From Pyrus communis (taxonomy: Eukaryota > Streptophyta > Magnoliopsida > Rosales > Rosaceae), in NCBI RefSeq assembly GCF_963583255.1, contig NC_084813.1, positions 5,318,001 through 5,382,000 of the forward strand: a DNA stretch of 64,000 bases. Reading direction: 5' to 3'. The notes beneath the pieces are model-generated. The model had not been told where the DNA came from. It was given only the letters and a program-made list of their open reading frames with translations, and made no database searches. Below, in pieces: positions 45,835-58,515 of this stretch (within the stretch, counting starts at the first letter, position 1; each line of letters starts with the position of its first letter). The translations under genes were made by a program, and so were the position numbers.

Positions 45835-46232
45835 TTCAAGATTCAAATTTTGGGGATCCTTAAAAAAAAAATGTAGACGAAAAATTGAATTGAGCGACGT
45901 GAGGTGAGCGGCTAAAGGTGATAGCCTGGGTGGTGACGGCACAGCAACAAGTGGTGGGGTTTGGGGTTAGGGTTGGGACTTGAAGTCTGCATGTTTATAA
46001 TGCAAGACAGCCTCTACAAAGTCTTTATTTACAAGGGTTGAAAGTTTCCTATATCCAACAATGAGTGCAAAGCTTTTTGAACAAAAAAAAAAAAAAAAAC
46101 AGAGTCCTTTCTAAATTTTTCTCTATTAATTTTTGGTTATTATAAATAAAATGTCAACTAAGTGGGATTAATCCTTTTAGATTTGATAGAGTAAATGATT
46201 CCACATGGATCCCTATGTGGATCCGCCTCTTG
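45835..46232. mobile_element. Probable hAT-type MITE
   Basis: The ends CAGTGACGGATTCA and TGGATCCGCCTCTTG are partly inverted (GGATCCA-type). Six bases, ACACAC, repeat at 45829-45834 and 46233-46238. The low complexity of that repeat makes the boundary uncertain. Confidence 0.55.
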
Positions 46233-46238
46233 ACACAC

Positions 46239-47317
46239 CTCATATGTTGGATACGCGCATTGTTGGAAACATTTATTATTCACAAAGGCATGTGAGACTA
46301 ACCTTCATCCGTTGAAGGAAAATGCTCTATTATATGATATGATACAAGAGTCTCTTGTCATAACACTTGAACATGATCTAGGAGGTATGTTCCAAATTAC
46401 ATTCACAATAATGATATAAATAAGATAATCACAATGAATAGTAGACATGATTAACCTGTCAACCTAACAATATGAACAAGAATATTGATATAGAGAAGGA
46501 CCTTATTGCATCGTAATTCCAACTAATTATGTTCTCCACTTCTTCTGCTTAGCTTTGGTAGCCATGACATACTGCTAGATATCACTCATGGCTTGTGTAG
46601 TTCTGAAGATTAGCCATTTCTCACTATCGCACACTGCCTCGCTAATCAGTACTAATGGATCGCATACCGTGTATGATACAGATTGAAGAATACCATGGAA
46701 TTAAGTAAAAACAATTAAAAATTCTAATTGTTTATGAATTATGGCTAGGATTAAATTAAAAGTTAACAAATCAAACAAATACGTTTGAATTGGGCCTTAA
46801 GTTAGTTTCGAGTTTCATCACCCAACGAGCATTGATCAATAAAGCCAAAAAGTTAAACGGTTTAACTTAAAACTAAAATTCCCAAAGTCCCAATAACACT
46901 AGTGAGGTCGGCCCTACAGTGAGGTAATGTTAAGTTTTTTCCTTCGTTAGGGTTTTGTTTGGAGAAACTGGAGAAGCATTACTCTCCATTTTCTCTCAAC
47001 CCTATGTCACTCATCTCCTCTTCTCATCTCTGCTTGGTTGTAATATCGAAGTTCAAAACTTCATATCTCTTTCCTCCAATATCGCTTGTATAAAAAAAAA
47101 TAAAAAAAAAAATAAAAATCCTTTTATGTGCTTTTGAAGATGCGTTACCTCAAAGCCTGCTAAGTATCGGGCTGTAAACATGGGCCTGCCACCGACCTCG
47201 TAACCAATACAAACACACAAGAGCTCAGATTCCATGAGCCAGCCAGAGCCACCCATGAAAGGAATCGTTTTCCAGAGAAAGTGAGAGAAAATTAGGTGAG
47301 AAGGAGAAAAAAGAAAA
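46239..47317. other. PLMT upstream region
   Basis: No gene recognised. The last 300 bp probably include the promoter and 5' UTR of the plus-strand PLMT. Confidence 0.5.
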
Positions 47318-49333
47318 ATGGGGATAGCAGCAGCAATAGGAGTGCTTTCACCCTTCCCATTCTACTATTGGCTATGGAGTTACCCACAAACATGGGTAGA
47401 GATGTGTGGGAAGGGGCGTGACCCATGCAAAGTGATGGCCTATGTGTCTCATTTCCTGAAGCTGATTCAGTTCCTTTCTCTTTTCTCCGTCTCTACCATC
47501 TCTTGGCCTCCCCCTCTTTACTTCTGGCCCCTCATTGCCTTTGGCCAGTTCCTCAACTTCAGGTTAGTCCTTTTTATAGATGTTTTATTTGTTGTTTTGA
47601 GACATGGGTACTTCCCAGTTTTCAGTTTTATTTGGATGTGTTTTTATGTTTTGGAATTTGGGTTCATTGATTAGGTAGTCGGCGTGGTGAGCTTTTAATT
47701 GTTTGATTAGTCAATTGATTTACGTGTCCCGAATCTGTATGACACTAAGTAGGATTGATAAATTCTTTCTAGAACTGATGGACTTGAGGGAAAATGGTTT
47801 TCATTTTTCATGTTGGTCATAGTTATATGTCATGCTGCACAGCTGCAGGCTATGGTAGTTTGGCTGCTCTTAAACTGAATATCTCTTTTGGGTATTGGCG
47901 ACGCGTATAGTTTTCATGGCGGATGTGGAGAACAGGGTGCATTTTAATCCAAAGGAAATGTGGTGCAGCTCGTATTTTGTGATGCTAGTATAGATACACT
48001 GATGTGAGATCTGTCATCATTGCTATGAATATCCTTTTTCAAATTGTACTTAAATGTTACGGGGGCACATTGCAAGCCCATCTTTCGTATTCTGCATCTA
48101 TAGACGGGTCTTCCTAGTTAATGGGAAACGAGGCACTTATAGGTAGAAATCCTGACAGAGGAAAAAGATGCATTGAATGTATGAAATCATATAATTCATA
48201 GGAGTGAAATTATTTTACTTCATGGTGTAATGGGAAAAGGAAGAGTGGGATTGAGACAAAAATAATGTCTGTTAGAAAAATTAATGTGCTAGAACTGGTG
48301 TTTAGTTCATCGCCCCTAGCTTGATGTCTAGTTCCTTTTGATGTTCCCTTGGTGTATTCCGTCACGGTAAACATCTGGTTGATTGAACCACAAATAATTT
48401 GTGTTAACATCCTTGTTAGTTAAAACTTTAAGGTAATTTTTATGTTCCCTATCCCAATGGAGCAAAGAGGGAGATAAGGAGAAGAGAGCACTGAGTTTCT
48501 TCTTGTCAAAATTATTCTTGACTATAAAGATAAATAGGGCATTGCAAACCTTTACCACCACTTCATAAACTATTTCAGCTTTTTGTTCTGAAATTTCTGT
48601 TGATAACAACATGCTTTTGCATTTCAACCAAATAATTGGAGCAAATTGGAGCACACTGGTTCTGTATGCATTATTGTGCAGTCATCACACTGAAAATTAT
48701 CTGCAGTAGTTGAAATAGATGAAGTCTGCAGAATGGGAAGCATAATGAGAATAAACCTAGGACCTTGTAAGATAGTCCCGACGGTTGACTTATTAATATT
48801 TCCATTGGATTTTAAGTACAATGAAAATGTGCTTGATATAATTGTAGCCTACGTTTCAGTTGTATGTGACAAGAACCAGAAGCGTTGAATGTTTAAAAGA
48901 ACTTTGTGATCAATTTACTCTCTTAACCATTCAATGTAACTGTGATTTATGTCAGACCAAGAGTTCTGCAGTTGGGGATTTGATTGTTCGCTTTTCTCTT
49001 TGATAAATCGATTATTTGAAATATATAAGTGACAATTTGCATGCGTATCGTGGGTGACAGAATTTCCATTTGATTATTTGTAGGGTCTATCAGTTGCTCG
49101 GTGAATCTGGTACGTATTATGGAGTACGTTTTGGGAAGAACATTCCCTGGGTGACAGAATTTCCATTTGGGTACGTAAAAGATCCTCAGTATGTGGGAAG
49201 CATTTTAAGTCTTTTTGCATGCGTATCGTGGGTACCATTTCAGTACATTTCGTTGTGGACGTTGGGTTATGTTGCAATGATATATTTGGAGTCGAAGGAA
49301 GATCCTGCAACTCGCGCAAAACCACGCTCATAA
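47318..49333 (+). CDS. PLMT: Phosphatidyl-N-methylethanolamine N-methyltransferase
   Basis: Small ER membrane enzyme that uses S-adenosylmethionine to methylate phosphatidyl-monomethyl- and dimethylethanolamine in the last steps to phosphatidylcholine. Exons are 47318-47562 and 49084-49333. Donor TTCAG/gttagt and acceptor tttgtag/GGTC join in phase 2 to read QFLNF-RVYQLLG, giving 164 residues, the size I recall for the Arabidopsis protein At1g80860. Hydrophobic segments occur near residues 5-20, 45-80 and 125-150. The C-terminal half has the conserved GTYYGVRFGKNIPWVTEFP and KDPQYVGS blocks. The C-terminal KPRS lacks a classical KKXX signal. The 1.5-kb intron contains at its end a patchwork copy of two exon-2 fragments (49036-49072). 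Identification is firm by recall of the family; the reaction is established knowledge. Confidence 0.93.
49036..49072 (+). repeat. Chimeric copy of PLMT exon-2 fragments in the intron
   Basis: TTTGCATGCGTATCGTGGGT (49036-49055) matches about 49214-49233 in exon 2. GGGTGACAGAATTTCCATTTG (49052-49072) matches about 49149-49169. The two pieces are fused through GGGT in reversed order, just before the acceptor. Confidence 0.85.
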
Positions 49334-50569
49334 TTCAACGTTCGAATTAGACCAGAGAATCAGAATCAGTCAAGATTCGAACATCAAATATTCTTCAATT
49401 GAGATTACAGTGATTTTGTTGAATTTGGTTTTTGTGTCCTTCGTAATATACTCTCTTTTCTTTTCTTTTGGAGAAGTGCTTGTATCCCTGATTTTTTTCC
49501 CGAACAATTTCAATGGCATTACCAGTACCTAAATTGTTGAGTTAACCATGCCAACTACGATGATCACGGATGATTTCGGCATGATAAGATGGGATGATGC
49601 ATCCCTTTTCTTTGATCTGTTCTCTGTAAATTTTACGCACTCTCGTAATAACTTCTACTGTTATCTTATGACCTTGAAATCAATGACCTCAAGAAATTTT
49701 CAAAAGAAATTCTCACTCATTTTTATTCGAACGTAGCGGAAAGTATAGAATACCCTTAGTCCAGCGTCTAAAACCGGGAACACAAGAATTGGAATCCAAA
49801 AGTCTGAAATTTGTGATGATATTAGCAGACAACTAGGCTGCTTTAGTCACTGCCAGCCTTGGTATCTCAATGGCATTTCAGGGTTGGCCCTTGCTCAAGA
49901 AACTGGGAATGTGATTTCATGTCAAATGACGTTAGAAACCCACCGAAAGCAGTCCCACTTGTGAAAAGAGCTGGAACGATGCACCTGCATTATCCACTTG
50001 TTTGAGCTGCAGTTCTTGCTGATGCTGGAACATGTGTTACTTGTGAAACTCAACAGGATGTTACTTTTGCGAGGAACTGCTATGGAAAACCTTCAGCGCC
50101 AGATACCCGTACTCATGGAAGCAAGAACAGCCGATTGTCTCATAGCAACCAGCATTGTTGCCCGGACAGCAAGCTACAGAGGTGTGTAAACATCAAATGT
50201 GTTCTCAGAGTTCTGGAACAGGATGCCGGCCTAGTCCTTTTAGTTCAAGCTCACCGAACAATGTGATCCCGTCATCAGGAAAAGAACTGGTTCTGATGTT
50301 TTGTCCTCTCTTAATGTACCCTTATTGTAGGATTGTCCTTGAACTATTTTGGTGTAGGATTCATACTTGTGTATGGAATTCCCTTGTGCGTTTAAACGAT
50401 TTGGGAATATGTTAACACTCAGAACGTCGATAGCAGAAAAAATATATCCTGATTTTATTAATCAACATTGGCTTAATGGTCTGCTATACAAACTGGGGTA
50501 AAGATAGCGTATTAAAACAACAAGAACAAAAATAATTAAATCACCAATCAGGGTGAGCTGTAACCCCTT
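49334..50569. other. Convergent spacer between PLMT and PNSB1
   Basis: It contains the 3' regions of both genes. A patch at about 49770-50330 has higher GC and partly open frames (for example 49998-50189) but no recognisable family. It may be a decayed gene fragment. Confidence 0.4.
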
Positions 50570-53455
50570 TTAGACTAGAGCCAGGGACACATTGAAAATT
50601 GGAAGTGCATTTTTAACAGCTTCAGTGTCAATGTCCTTTAACATTTTTGTCTTGGATGAAACAATAACACAGTTCTTCTCCTCTTCGTTGGGAACGAATA
50701 GTTTCCCCTTCTCTGCAGAGCCAAATAATGCAATGCTGCAAAACAATGACATTATGAGTTCAAGGGTATCAATATGTTTAGAATCAACTGATTTGAAAAT
50801 TAAAATCCAATGGTGAGAAAAAATAGATCCCACGAAAAAAACGAAATGGAGAACATACGGATATGCTCAAACAAGTACTTATCTAACACAAGAAAACTAG
50901 TATTCACATATCATTTACCAGGGTTTTTGGCGCGCATTTGCAAGTTGGATAGCTGCGGTGTTTGTAGTTATCACACCAGCCGAGTCATTGATAAGAGCGG
51001 CAAGCTAAAGAAGATAAAAAGGAAAGCCATTAGAAGTCGATCATGCTTCATTCATTGACTATTTTGCAGGCAAAGCCGCAAAAGTCCTTGATAAAATTTA
51101 ACCATTGCTCTGAATGAAGGAGGATTGAGATCACGAAACAAAAGTGGTTTCATTTTTCCAGCAGGAGACATTGGTAAGGTAAAGCACCGGAAAAGTATTT
51201 GTATGGCAGATGGTTTTCCAACCCATCCATCTCTTTGCAATAATATTTACTCGAAAGTTTTGTATGTATAGTTCTCCAAGCTGTTTCGTTTTCGTGCAAA
51301 AAGTGTGGGAAATTAGTGAAGTAATTTATCCCTACCTGCCCAGGGGTTGTTATGAACACAATGCTGGTATCTTCTCCAACTATTTCCTCCACATTTTCCC
51401 TTTCCTTCTCATGTGGAATGACAAAAACTGGCCTAAATTCCCTGTCGGCATTAGAACAACAAATGCAGCTCTAGATCAATACTTACAAAAACTTCCTGGC
51501 CAACTATAAGTTAAACATTCTCATTCAGTAGGGTCAATGCATATAAACTTTTATATTCCTTGTGTGTGTGTGTGTAGTTTTGTGTTGTATGTTTCTGGAT
51601 GAACCTTCAGAACGGAAATTCCATAAATTTCTTACCTTATACCGCGGACTATTGCAGCCCAAGTTTCGATGGGTAGCAAGCTATCACTATCCCCCTTAGA
51701 CTGCATCGAGGCTTTTGAATCCGACTCCAACCCGTGAATCACAATATACTTTCCTTTATCTACACCTGCTTTCTTGTATTTTGACTCTACAGTCTGCTTT
51801 AGCTTCTTTGAAATTGATATTTTAAGCGGGGGCAAAGTTTGTCGTGGCACATCCCGCACAGGTCTCCCCAACCAATCCACCATCTGGTGATACCTGAATT
51901 GAAAATCACGTGTATAATTTTTCTAAATACAGAATTAGTGTCAAAACGCAGCGTAATAATTTTACCAATACTTGTTCCAGCTATCCCTGCAGAACAATTT
52001 TCTGCTTCAAATAAAAGCTCTCACTATGCATCCAAGGAGGTGTTCATTTTTCATAGGAAGTATCAAAATCATCTGTGTTGTATTATTATAAACTCACATG
52101 TTATACCCGCCTTCGGCGAGATTCATACCATTCGGTCTAAATGTTTCAGATAGAAACAATCCAGCTCCTGCAGCGTTTACATTTGGATAAATGTAGCTCA
52201 CCCTCTCTCTGGCTGTTGTCATGAACAAAAATATTCCATGGCCGAGACCTGCTAGCTTGGTTGATAAGATCATGTCATAGTACCTACTCTGTGACAGTTA
52301 AACGCAATTGGTTACAAATTTAAATCAAGTAGGAAACTCATTAAGTACGAAGTTTAACAAGATGAATCCTTTATGGCCAAAAACCAAGAGCATTCTCAAA
52401 TAGGCACTTAATAATTTAGTTCCAGTTTACTCGAGTACGAAGCTGCCTTACTAAATCTTTAATTGCTCACATGCCTCGTTGCAGAAAAGAACCGTAAAGA
52501 TCATTCTTGTCGATAAATTTCTTTGCATTATTGTTCTGTGATTCAAGAAGCGGGAATCATTCCGCTACTTTTGAAGTCGTTTGGATGCAAATTTGGAAAA
52601 ACATTATCTTCTATCCAAGTAGTGAAACCCTTCTTGTATGAGAAGCCGAGTTTGTAAGGAAGACACTGAAAGAGAACATCTCCACGAATGATCGAAACTG
52701 CAACATTTTGAATCTTGAAAATGCAAATCCATTTTCTCGTTATCATTTTTATGAAAATATTCTCCAAAAACGTTACCAGACGGGCCCTAATCCTTTTACT
52801 TAACATAGAGATAAACGAATTGCCCAAATGATTTTAAAGAAGAATAATAGAGATATTTGCACCAACCAACCTTAAGGAGTCCAACCATGTCAGTATAATC
52901 AGCAGGCTCAGGAAAATGATCATCAGGATCATACACGTCAGCCCATCTCACATTCTTATTCAACTCATAAGCTTGCTTCCCTCTAGCAGAAGCCACCGCA
53001 TCCACTTGCACGCCGGGATACCGGTCCTTAAGCAACTGAATTACCGGAAAAAACAGCAAATTCTCATACACACCACCAGAAACCACACAGCAGCACCTCC
53101 TAACATCCCCCCTCACTTTCAATGCCAGTGATGCCACTTCCACACTGTACCCCATTGGGAACTTCAAGAACCCGTATGGATTATCCGGGTTTTCGGGTGG
53201 CCTATCATCCTCGTCCTGCTTCCCGTCCGCGAACAGGGATCCGTACTCCATGTCAGGGTCCTCCCCATCATCAAAAGGGTCGAGCCAGGGGTTCTTCTTC
53301 TTGGCATTTGTTTGAAGGTTAGGCCTTTTTGTGCAATGGGGGTGGTCCTGTGGGTTGAAAGACGAGAGCTTGGTGAAAAGGGTTGAGGGGAATGAAGGTG
53401 CGTTGGTGAGAAATGGTGGGAAGGATTTGGGAAGCAGAGAAGTTGTAGTGGCCAT
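50570..53455 (-). CDS. PNSB1: Photosynthetic NDH subcomplex B subunit 1 (NDF1), chloroplast
   Basis: Nuclear-encoded subunit of the chloroplast NDH complex, which supports cyclic electron flow around photosystem I. Six exons, in transcript order: 53455-52871, 52288-52098, 51893-51636, 51441-51336, 51004-50919 and 50735-50570. All junctions are GT/AG and keep the frame, giving 463 residues, close to the roughly 460 I recall for the Arabidopsis protein At1g15980. A Ser/Thr-rich transit peptide covers about residues 1-50. Recognisable blocks are KFPMGYSVEVASLALKVRGD, the RRCCCVVSGGVYENLLFFP segment, LSTKLAGLGHG in exon 2, MVDWLGRPV and GLESDSKASMQSKGDSDSL in exon 3, LAALINDSAGV in exon 5 and GSAEKGKLFVP in exon 6. 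The fold resembles heptosyltransferase-like proteins, but no enzyme activity is expected. It ends facing PLMT. Confidence 0.93.
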
Positions 53456-53861
53456 GACTTATGGCTGCCAAGTGCCAAGTTTGTTTCTGGTATTATTGTT
53501 AGGTTTAACCAGAGGACAGATGAAGGTTGCCATTTGAATGTATGGAAGGTAGTTGGATAAGTGGCGCCCATTAGTTGGATAGGTGGGGTCTTTCTTTTGA
53601 TCCTATTTATTCTTTCTCTTGGGAATTCTGAAAGGGTGGTGCTATCCACATGTCAATTTTAATCTCTCACATATTTTTTAGTTTTTCAATTTTTCACCTT
53701 TGAATTAGATGAAATGAAAAAGATTAATGGACAAAAATTAATAAGGATATAAGGGTGTCTGAATAACATTCCTTAATGAAATTTTACTTTGCAATGTGTA
53801 CCGAATTTTCTCATGATTATAGTTTTTTTCCCTAGTTACATACAAGACAAGAAATTACAAG
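53456..53861. other. PNSB1 upstream region
   Basis: Putative promoter side of PNSB1. No other gene seen. Confidence 0.5.
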
Positions 53862-53863
53862 GC

Positions 53864-53910
53864 AAAGTAAGGTAAAATTGCACATGATTGGTGAAATTAT
53901 TCTCAACTTC
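53864..53910 (+). repeat. Source copy of a 47-bp direct repeat at the L1 junction
   Basis: This 47-bp stretch beginning AAAGTAAGGTAAAATTGCAC is repeated exactly at 53965-54011, just inside the L1 insertion. Confidence 0.9.
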
Positions 53911-53961
53911 CAATGAATCCACATTTTCTGCTCAATCTTGTTTAATCAACTCCCTCCCTTG

Positions 53962-54580
53962 GTGAAAGTAAGGTAAAATTGCACATGATTGGTGAAATTA
54001 TTCTCAACTTCAATGCGTCATTCCAACCCCTAAACAATCTACCCAACAACAACCCACTTAAATGGCAAACCACCTGATGGTCGACTGCGAATCAGTGTGA
54101 TGGCAGCTTTATCGCTGCTCGAATGAAACGGTTCTCCTACGTTTCTTCGCCCCTTCACGTTGAAGCCCTAGCGGCTCGTGAAGGTCTTCTGTTGGCTGCG
54201 GAAAGGGGTTTTCTAAATTTTTCTCTTGATAGTGATTCACTCCTGATCATGAAGGCTTTGAACTTGTCTACTCCGGATCTCTCCCATGTGGGACCTGTGG
54301 TGGACGATACAAGGGATTTGCAACTCAAGATCAATGGAGCATTTGCTTCCCACACGTGCCAACAACCAAACGAAGCTGCCCATCGTCTTGCTCACTACGC
54401 ACTTACCAGCTCCATTAAGGTTTCTTGGTTTGAAGAACTTCCAGACATTTTACTTGATGTTTTGTTTATAGATTGTAATCCTTAAAGTGGCTAGATTTTT
54501 TCCTGGCCAGCTTACCTGTTGTTCCATTTGACTTATGAATATATGGTATCTTTAAAAAAAAAAAAAAGAAAAAAAAAAAA
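53962..54580 (+). mobile_element. 5'-truncated L1-type LINE insertion, RNase H tail
   Basis: A 14-bp target duplication AACTCCCTCCCTTG flanks it (53948-53961 and 54581-54594), and an A-rich tail runs from about 54553 to 54580. The frame 54123-54485 encodes the RNase H domain found at the C-terminus of plant L1 ORF2: HVEALAAREGLLLAAERG, LDSDSLLIMKALN and NEAAHRLAHYALTS. The first 50 bases are not LINE sequence but a copy of nearby target DNA. Confidence 0.88.
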
Positions 54581-54594
54581 AACTCCCTCCCTTG

Positions 54595-55929
54595 ACTTGT
54601 AACATTATGGAAATGAAGATTGAGGATATATTCGTGAGTATGTAGGAAAAGATCATAGAATTATATGTATGTAACACTGATTAATTATAAGGAAAACTAA
54701 CTAAAAAAGCTTAAAAACTTTATATTTTAACCAAAAACCATCTAATAACTTTATTTAATGGTTAGGACAAAACCCAATATCAAACAAGCCCAACAAAATT
54801 AGCCCAAAAAATGTAATTTATCGAACTTCCAATTTTGCCCTTAACGTCATGGCTTTCCCGTTTATTTGGTCCGTTTCGCGAGAGGAGAAAGGTATACAGA
54901 TCTCAAATTTATTTCTCCGTGATGTCTGTAATTTTCTCTGTGATGTCTATAGATCTTCTGCTCCGTCAAATCAACGAGCTCCCATTTTACTTGATTCTTT
55001 GGTTTTCCAACTGACCAGGTAATTTTCTCTTCCAACTAAATTAAGATTCAACTCCTCTCTGTCTTCCCTCTCCAATTCCAACACACGCATCAACAACCAC
55101 CAACTCTGAAAAATGGCGGTGGAAACCTGATGCATGTGATGAACAGATGCAGATTGCGCTTCGGAAAGAAGCGGAGATGTCGTTGTACGACCTAGATGAC
55201 ACGCCCTTACCGAATCTACCTTTCGCCGAAGAAACCTAGCGGAGTTGGATCATGGCCGCCGTTCCTAAGGTGCAAGAATTGCAAAGGGTGGCTTCTGGGC
55301 GTTCGGACGCTTACTTGCGTCTTCTGACTGTAAGGACATCCCTCCCGACCCCATCAATTTCCAGGATACTTTTGGGTAGATAGATATGAGACTTGATTTT
55401 CTATCTTATGTTTGATTGATGAGAAAATTGAGCTTAATTAAGATAGGAAATAAAAGCTTTCACTATGTAGCATTCTTCAAGTCCCAAGCCGTTTGACACT
55501 GCCTTTTACAAAGCTTTTAAAATCCCTTGCAAGTTCGCAACCCTTTGAAATCATCAAGTGCTATCTAGTTTTCTATGCATGTATAAATCTGTGTTTTGTT
55601 TCCTTAATTTTAATTTAGAACAGAGGATCAGATCGAACATGTGAGGTATAATACTATTATTTTATAGCTCTGCACTTTACTAACAAGTTTATTTTTTCTT
55701 TCTTTCTTTCAGTTGAATTAAATATTACGTAATGGATTGATCTTGCTCAAAGTTTTGTCTAGCTTGGTAATTACAAATTTTAATTGTTCATGCAGGTACT
55801 ACTTGTGCTACAATCTTGACCAAGGCTATTTATACCGATTGTCTTATTTTTTTTTCACCTATATTTTTAATTTCATTCACCGTAAAAAGTTAAAAAATTG
55901 CAATGTTATTTCTCCACTCACTATTTTTT
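54595..55929. other. Spacer with a possible gene fragment
   Basis: About 55125-55385 can be read as EMSLYDLDDTPLPNLPF followed by a stop and a second gene-like stretch. No family was recognised, so it may be a decayed exon. The rest is AT-rich. Confidence 0.35.
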
Positions 55930-56900
55930 TATATGGTTATGTCTGAAACTGGACACAAGTAATATTTCTGAAACTAAACATGGATACTATATTACTTCTT
56001 AAATAGACTATTTCTGAAATTGAATACGGATACTAAACTATTTCTTAAACTGAATACTGACTATTTTTGAATACTAAACACGGGTACTATCACTATTTGT
56101 TAAACTGAATACTGATTATTTCTTAAATTGACCATTTATGGAACTAACACGGGTACTACACTATTTATTATTTATGAAACCACTATTTATTAAACTGACT
56201 GACTGACTATTTATGAAACTGATACAGGTACTGCACTATTTATTAAGTTGACTGACTATTTATAAAACTGACACATGTACTACACTATTTATTAAACTCA
56301 TTATTTATGAAACTGACGCAGGTACTACACTATTTATTAAACTAACTGACTATTTATGAAACTGACACAAGTACTACACTATTTATTAAACTGACTGACT
56401 ATTTATGAAACTTAATATTGACTATTTCTTAAACTGACTATTTATGAAACTAACACGGGTACTACGCTATTTATTAAACTCACTATGCATAAAACTGACA
56501 CGGGTACTACATTATTTATTAAACTGACTGACTATTTATGAAACTTAATACTGACTATTTATGAAACTTAATACTGACTATTTATGAAACTAACACGGGT
56601 ACTATGTTATTTATTAAACTCACTATTTATAAAACTAACATGGGTACTACACTATTTATTAAATTGACTTACTATTTATAAAACTAACACAGGTACTACA
56701 CTATTTATTAAACTGATTGACTATTTATGAAACTGACACATGTACTACAGTATTTATTAAACTGACTGACTATTTATGAAACTGACATGGGTACTACATT
56801 ATTTATTAAACTGACTGACTATTTATGAAAATGATACAGGTACTACACTATTATTAAATTGACTGACTATTTATGAAACTGAATACTGACTATTTTTATA
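55930..56900. repeat. AT-rich minisatellite built on CTATTTATGAAACTGA
   Basis: Over 20 degenerate copies of CTATTTATGAAACTGACAC, GGTACTACACTATTTATTAA and ACTGACTGA combine in units of about 25-50 bp. The core is the reverse complement of the array at 11640-12280. Confidence 0.85.
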
Positions 56901-57731
56901 AATTGGAGTTCATGCATGTTTGTGTGCCTTTCTAATTAATAGAGGATAATGCTAAAGAAAATCAAATTTTAAACTAAATTTGCAAACCAAATGATAAGCA
57001 CATTAATTAATGCTTAATTAATAATTCAATCATCAACATTTACATCATTTGATTTACAAAATTTGGTAAAAATTTGGTCTCTATAGTATTAACAAATAGA
57101 AAACGAGTGTGTTAATAATTGATTGGCACATATATAATTAAGCATGCATGGTAAGGAAGGAAGAAGGTTTACTCGGGGCTCGGAGTACCAATCAGTGACA
57201 ACCAACAGTACTTAAATCGAAGATAAATATTAGTTGTTGCCTCCAAATTCAACTTCAACTTCAACTTCAAATTCAAGAAGTACATCTAAAGAAGCTTAGT
57301 TAAAAGAATTTAGTTTTTTATTTTTCTTATTTTGTTTATATTATATTGTTATTTAAAAGAAGATTAAGGGAGAGGGATGTGGAACAAGGCACATAGAGAT
57401 GGTGTCAGTCTCACAGACACGCATCAGCCATGCATGGTACCTGCCAGTGCAGAGTTTAATAATTTATTAACTTTTCGATGAACAAATAAAAAGCCCAAAT
57501 CTCATCTCTCTCTGCTGTACTTAATTGACTTTTACATCAATTGGGTTCTTGTTATTTGCATTTGTTTTTTGAAGTGCCAAATAGAGAAACTGTCATCGGT
57601 TGGAAGAAAGCCAATACCACAATATCAATGCCTGGACCTTTCAAATCACAGCGCGACAGACAATCACATTTTAAGAATAACATTGACAAGGTTACTAATC
57701 CTCTTCTTTAGGGAAGGAAGTCTACGAGGAT
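56901..57731. other. Intergenic, nothing recognised
   Basis: AT-rich, no coding signal. Confidence 0.5.
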
Positions 57732-58140
57732 CACATAAAGCTTGGGGATAACTTCCATTGAAGGCCCAAGGCGAACTTCCATTGCATGATGTGTCCACAA
57801 GCCGTAAGGTTTCAGATTCCCAGGGGGTCATTTAGGTAATCCTCAAATCCAAAATCATCCAATCTTCCAGTCATAGCTTCCAAACCCAGCATTGAAGAAG
57901 GAATTGGTCCGGCATGCCTCTAGAATTGAGAAGGGAATCCATCTTTAGTGGAAACGCACTTCCATAAGTGTACCCCAAGATTTTCGTATTTATCTGCTCT
58001 TGAGTTAACTTTGCCATTTCCAAAGCAGATTTGAGAGGGTGAGCGCCGATAAGGTCACTCTTGTCACTATGAAGTCCAAACCAAAGGGCGTTGTTTTGGA
58101 TTCCTACGATTTGGTGCTTCGTTGTCTTCAGTGCCTCCAT
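57732..58140 (-). pseudogene. Proteasome maturation factor UMP1 pseudogene
   Basis: From the ATG at 58140 the frame reads HQIVGIQNNALWFGLHSDKS and later YGSAFPLKMD, as in plant UMP1, the chaperone of 20S proteasome assembly. After a frameshift near 57905 it continues GPIPSSMLGLEAMTGRLDDF and GFEDYLNDP, then needs further frame changes to reach the C-terminus near 57732. The coding segments are contiguous with no intron in 400 bp, which suggests a processed copy. Broken, not functional. Confidence 0.85.
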
Positions 58141-58515
58141 TTTGCTTTCTCTATTTCTACCTTTCCTCCTTCATGTGTCTTTCATCTCGATTTGAATACC
58201 AAACACATTAATTTTTGTCTGGTGGATTAATGAGGTAGTGGCATACTTGTAAATAAAATGAAGTTTATTTGTAACATAATTAGATGACAGACTGGGTTCC
58301 GTTAGGGGCAAGGCCTGGAAAAAAAATTATTTTGTTTTGGGCTTTTGATTCAACCCATGTATGTTCAATGTTTGTAAGGTTTGGTATAGATTAGTCTTGT
58401 CCTTATGATTAAATATGAAGCCCCTTTGGTTAAAGAAAAATGCAGGGTGGTTTTTGGTTAAATTAAACTTAGTCCAAACCCTTTTCATTAAAACTCCCTT
58501 AATTATATGGGTTGC
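58141..58515. other. Spacer between pseudogenes
   Basis: No gene recognised. Confidence 0.5.
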
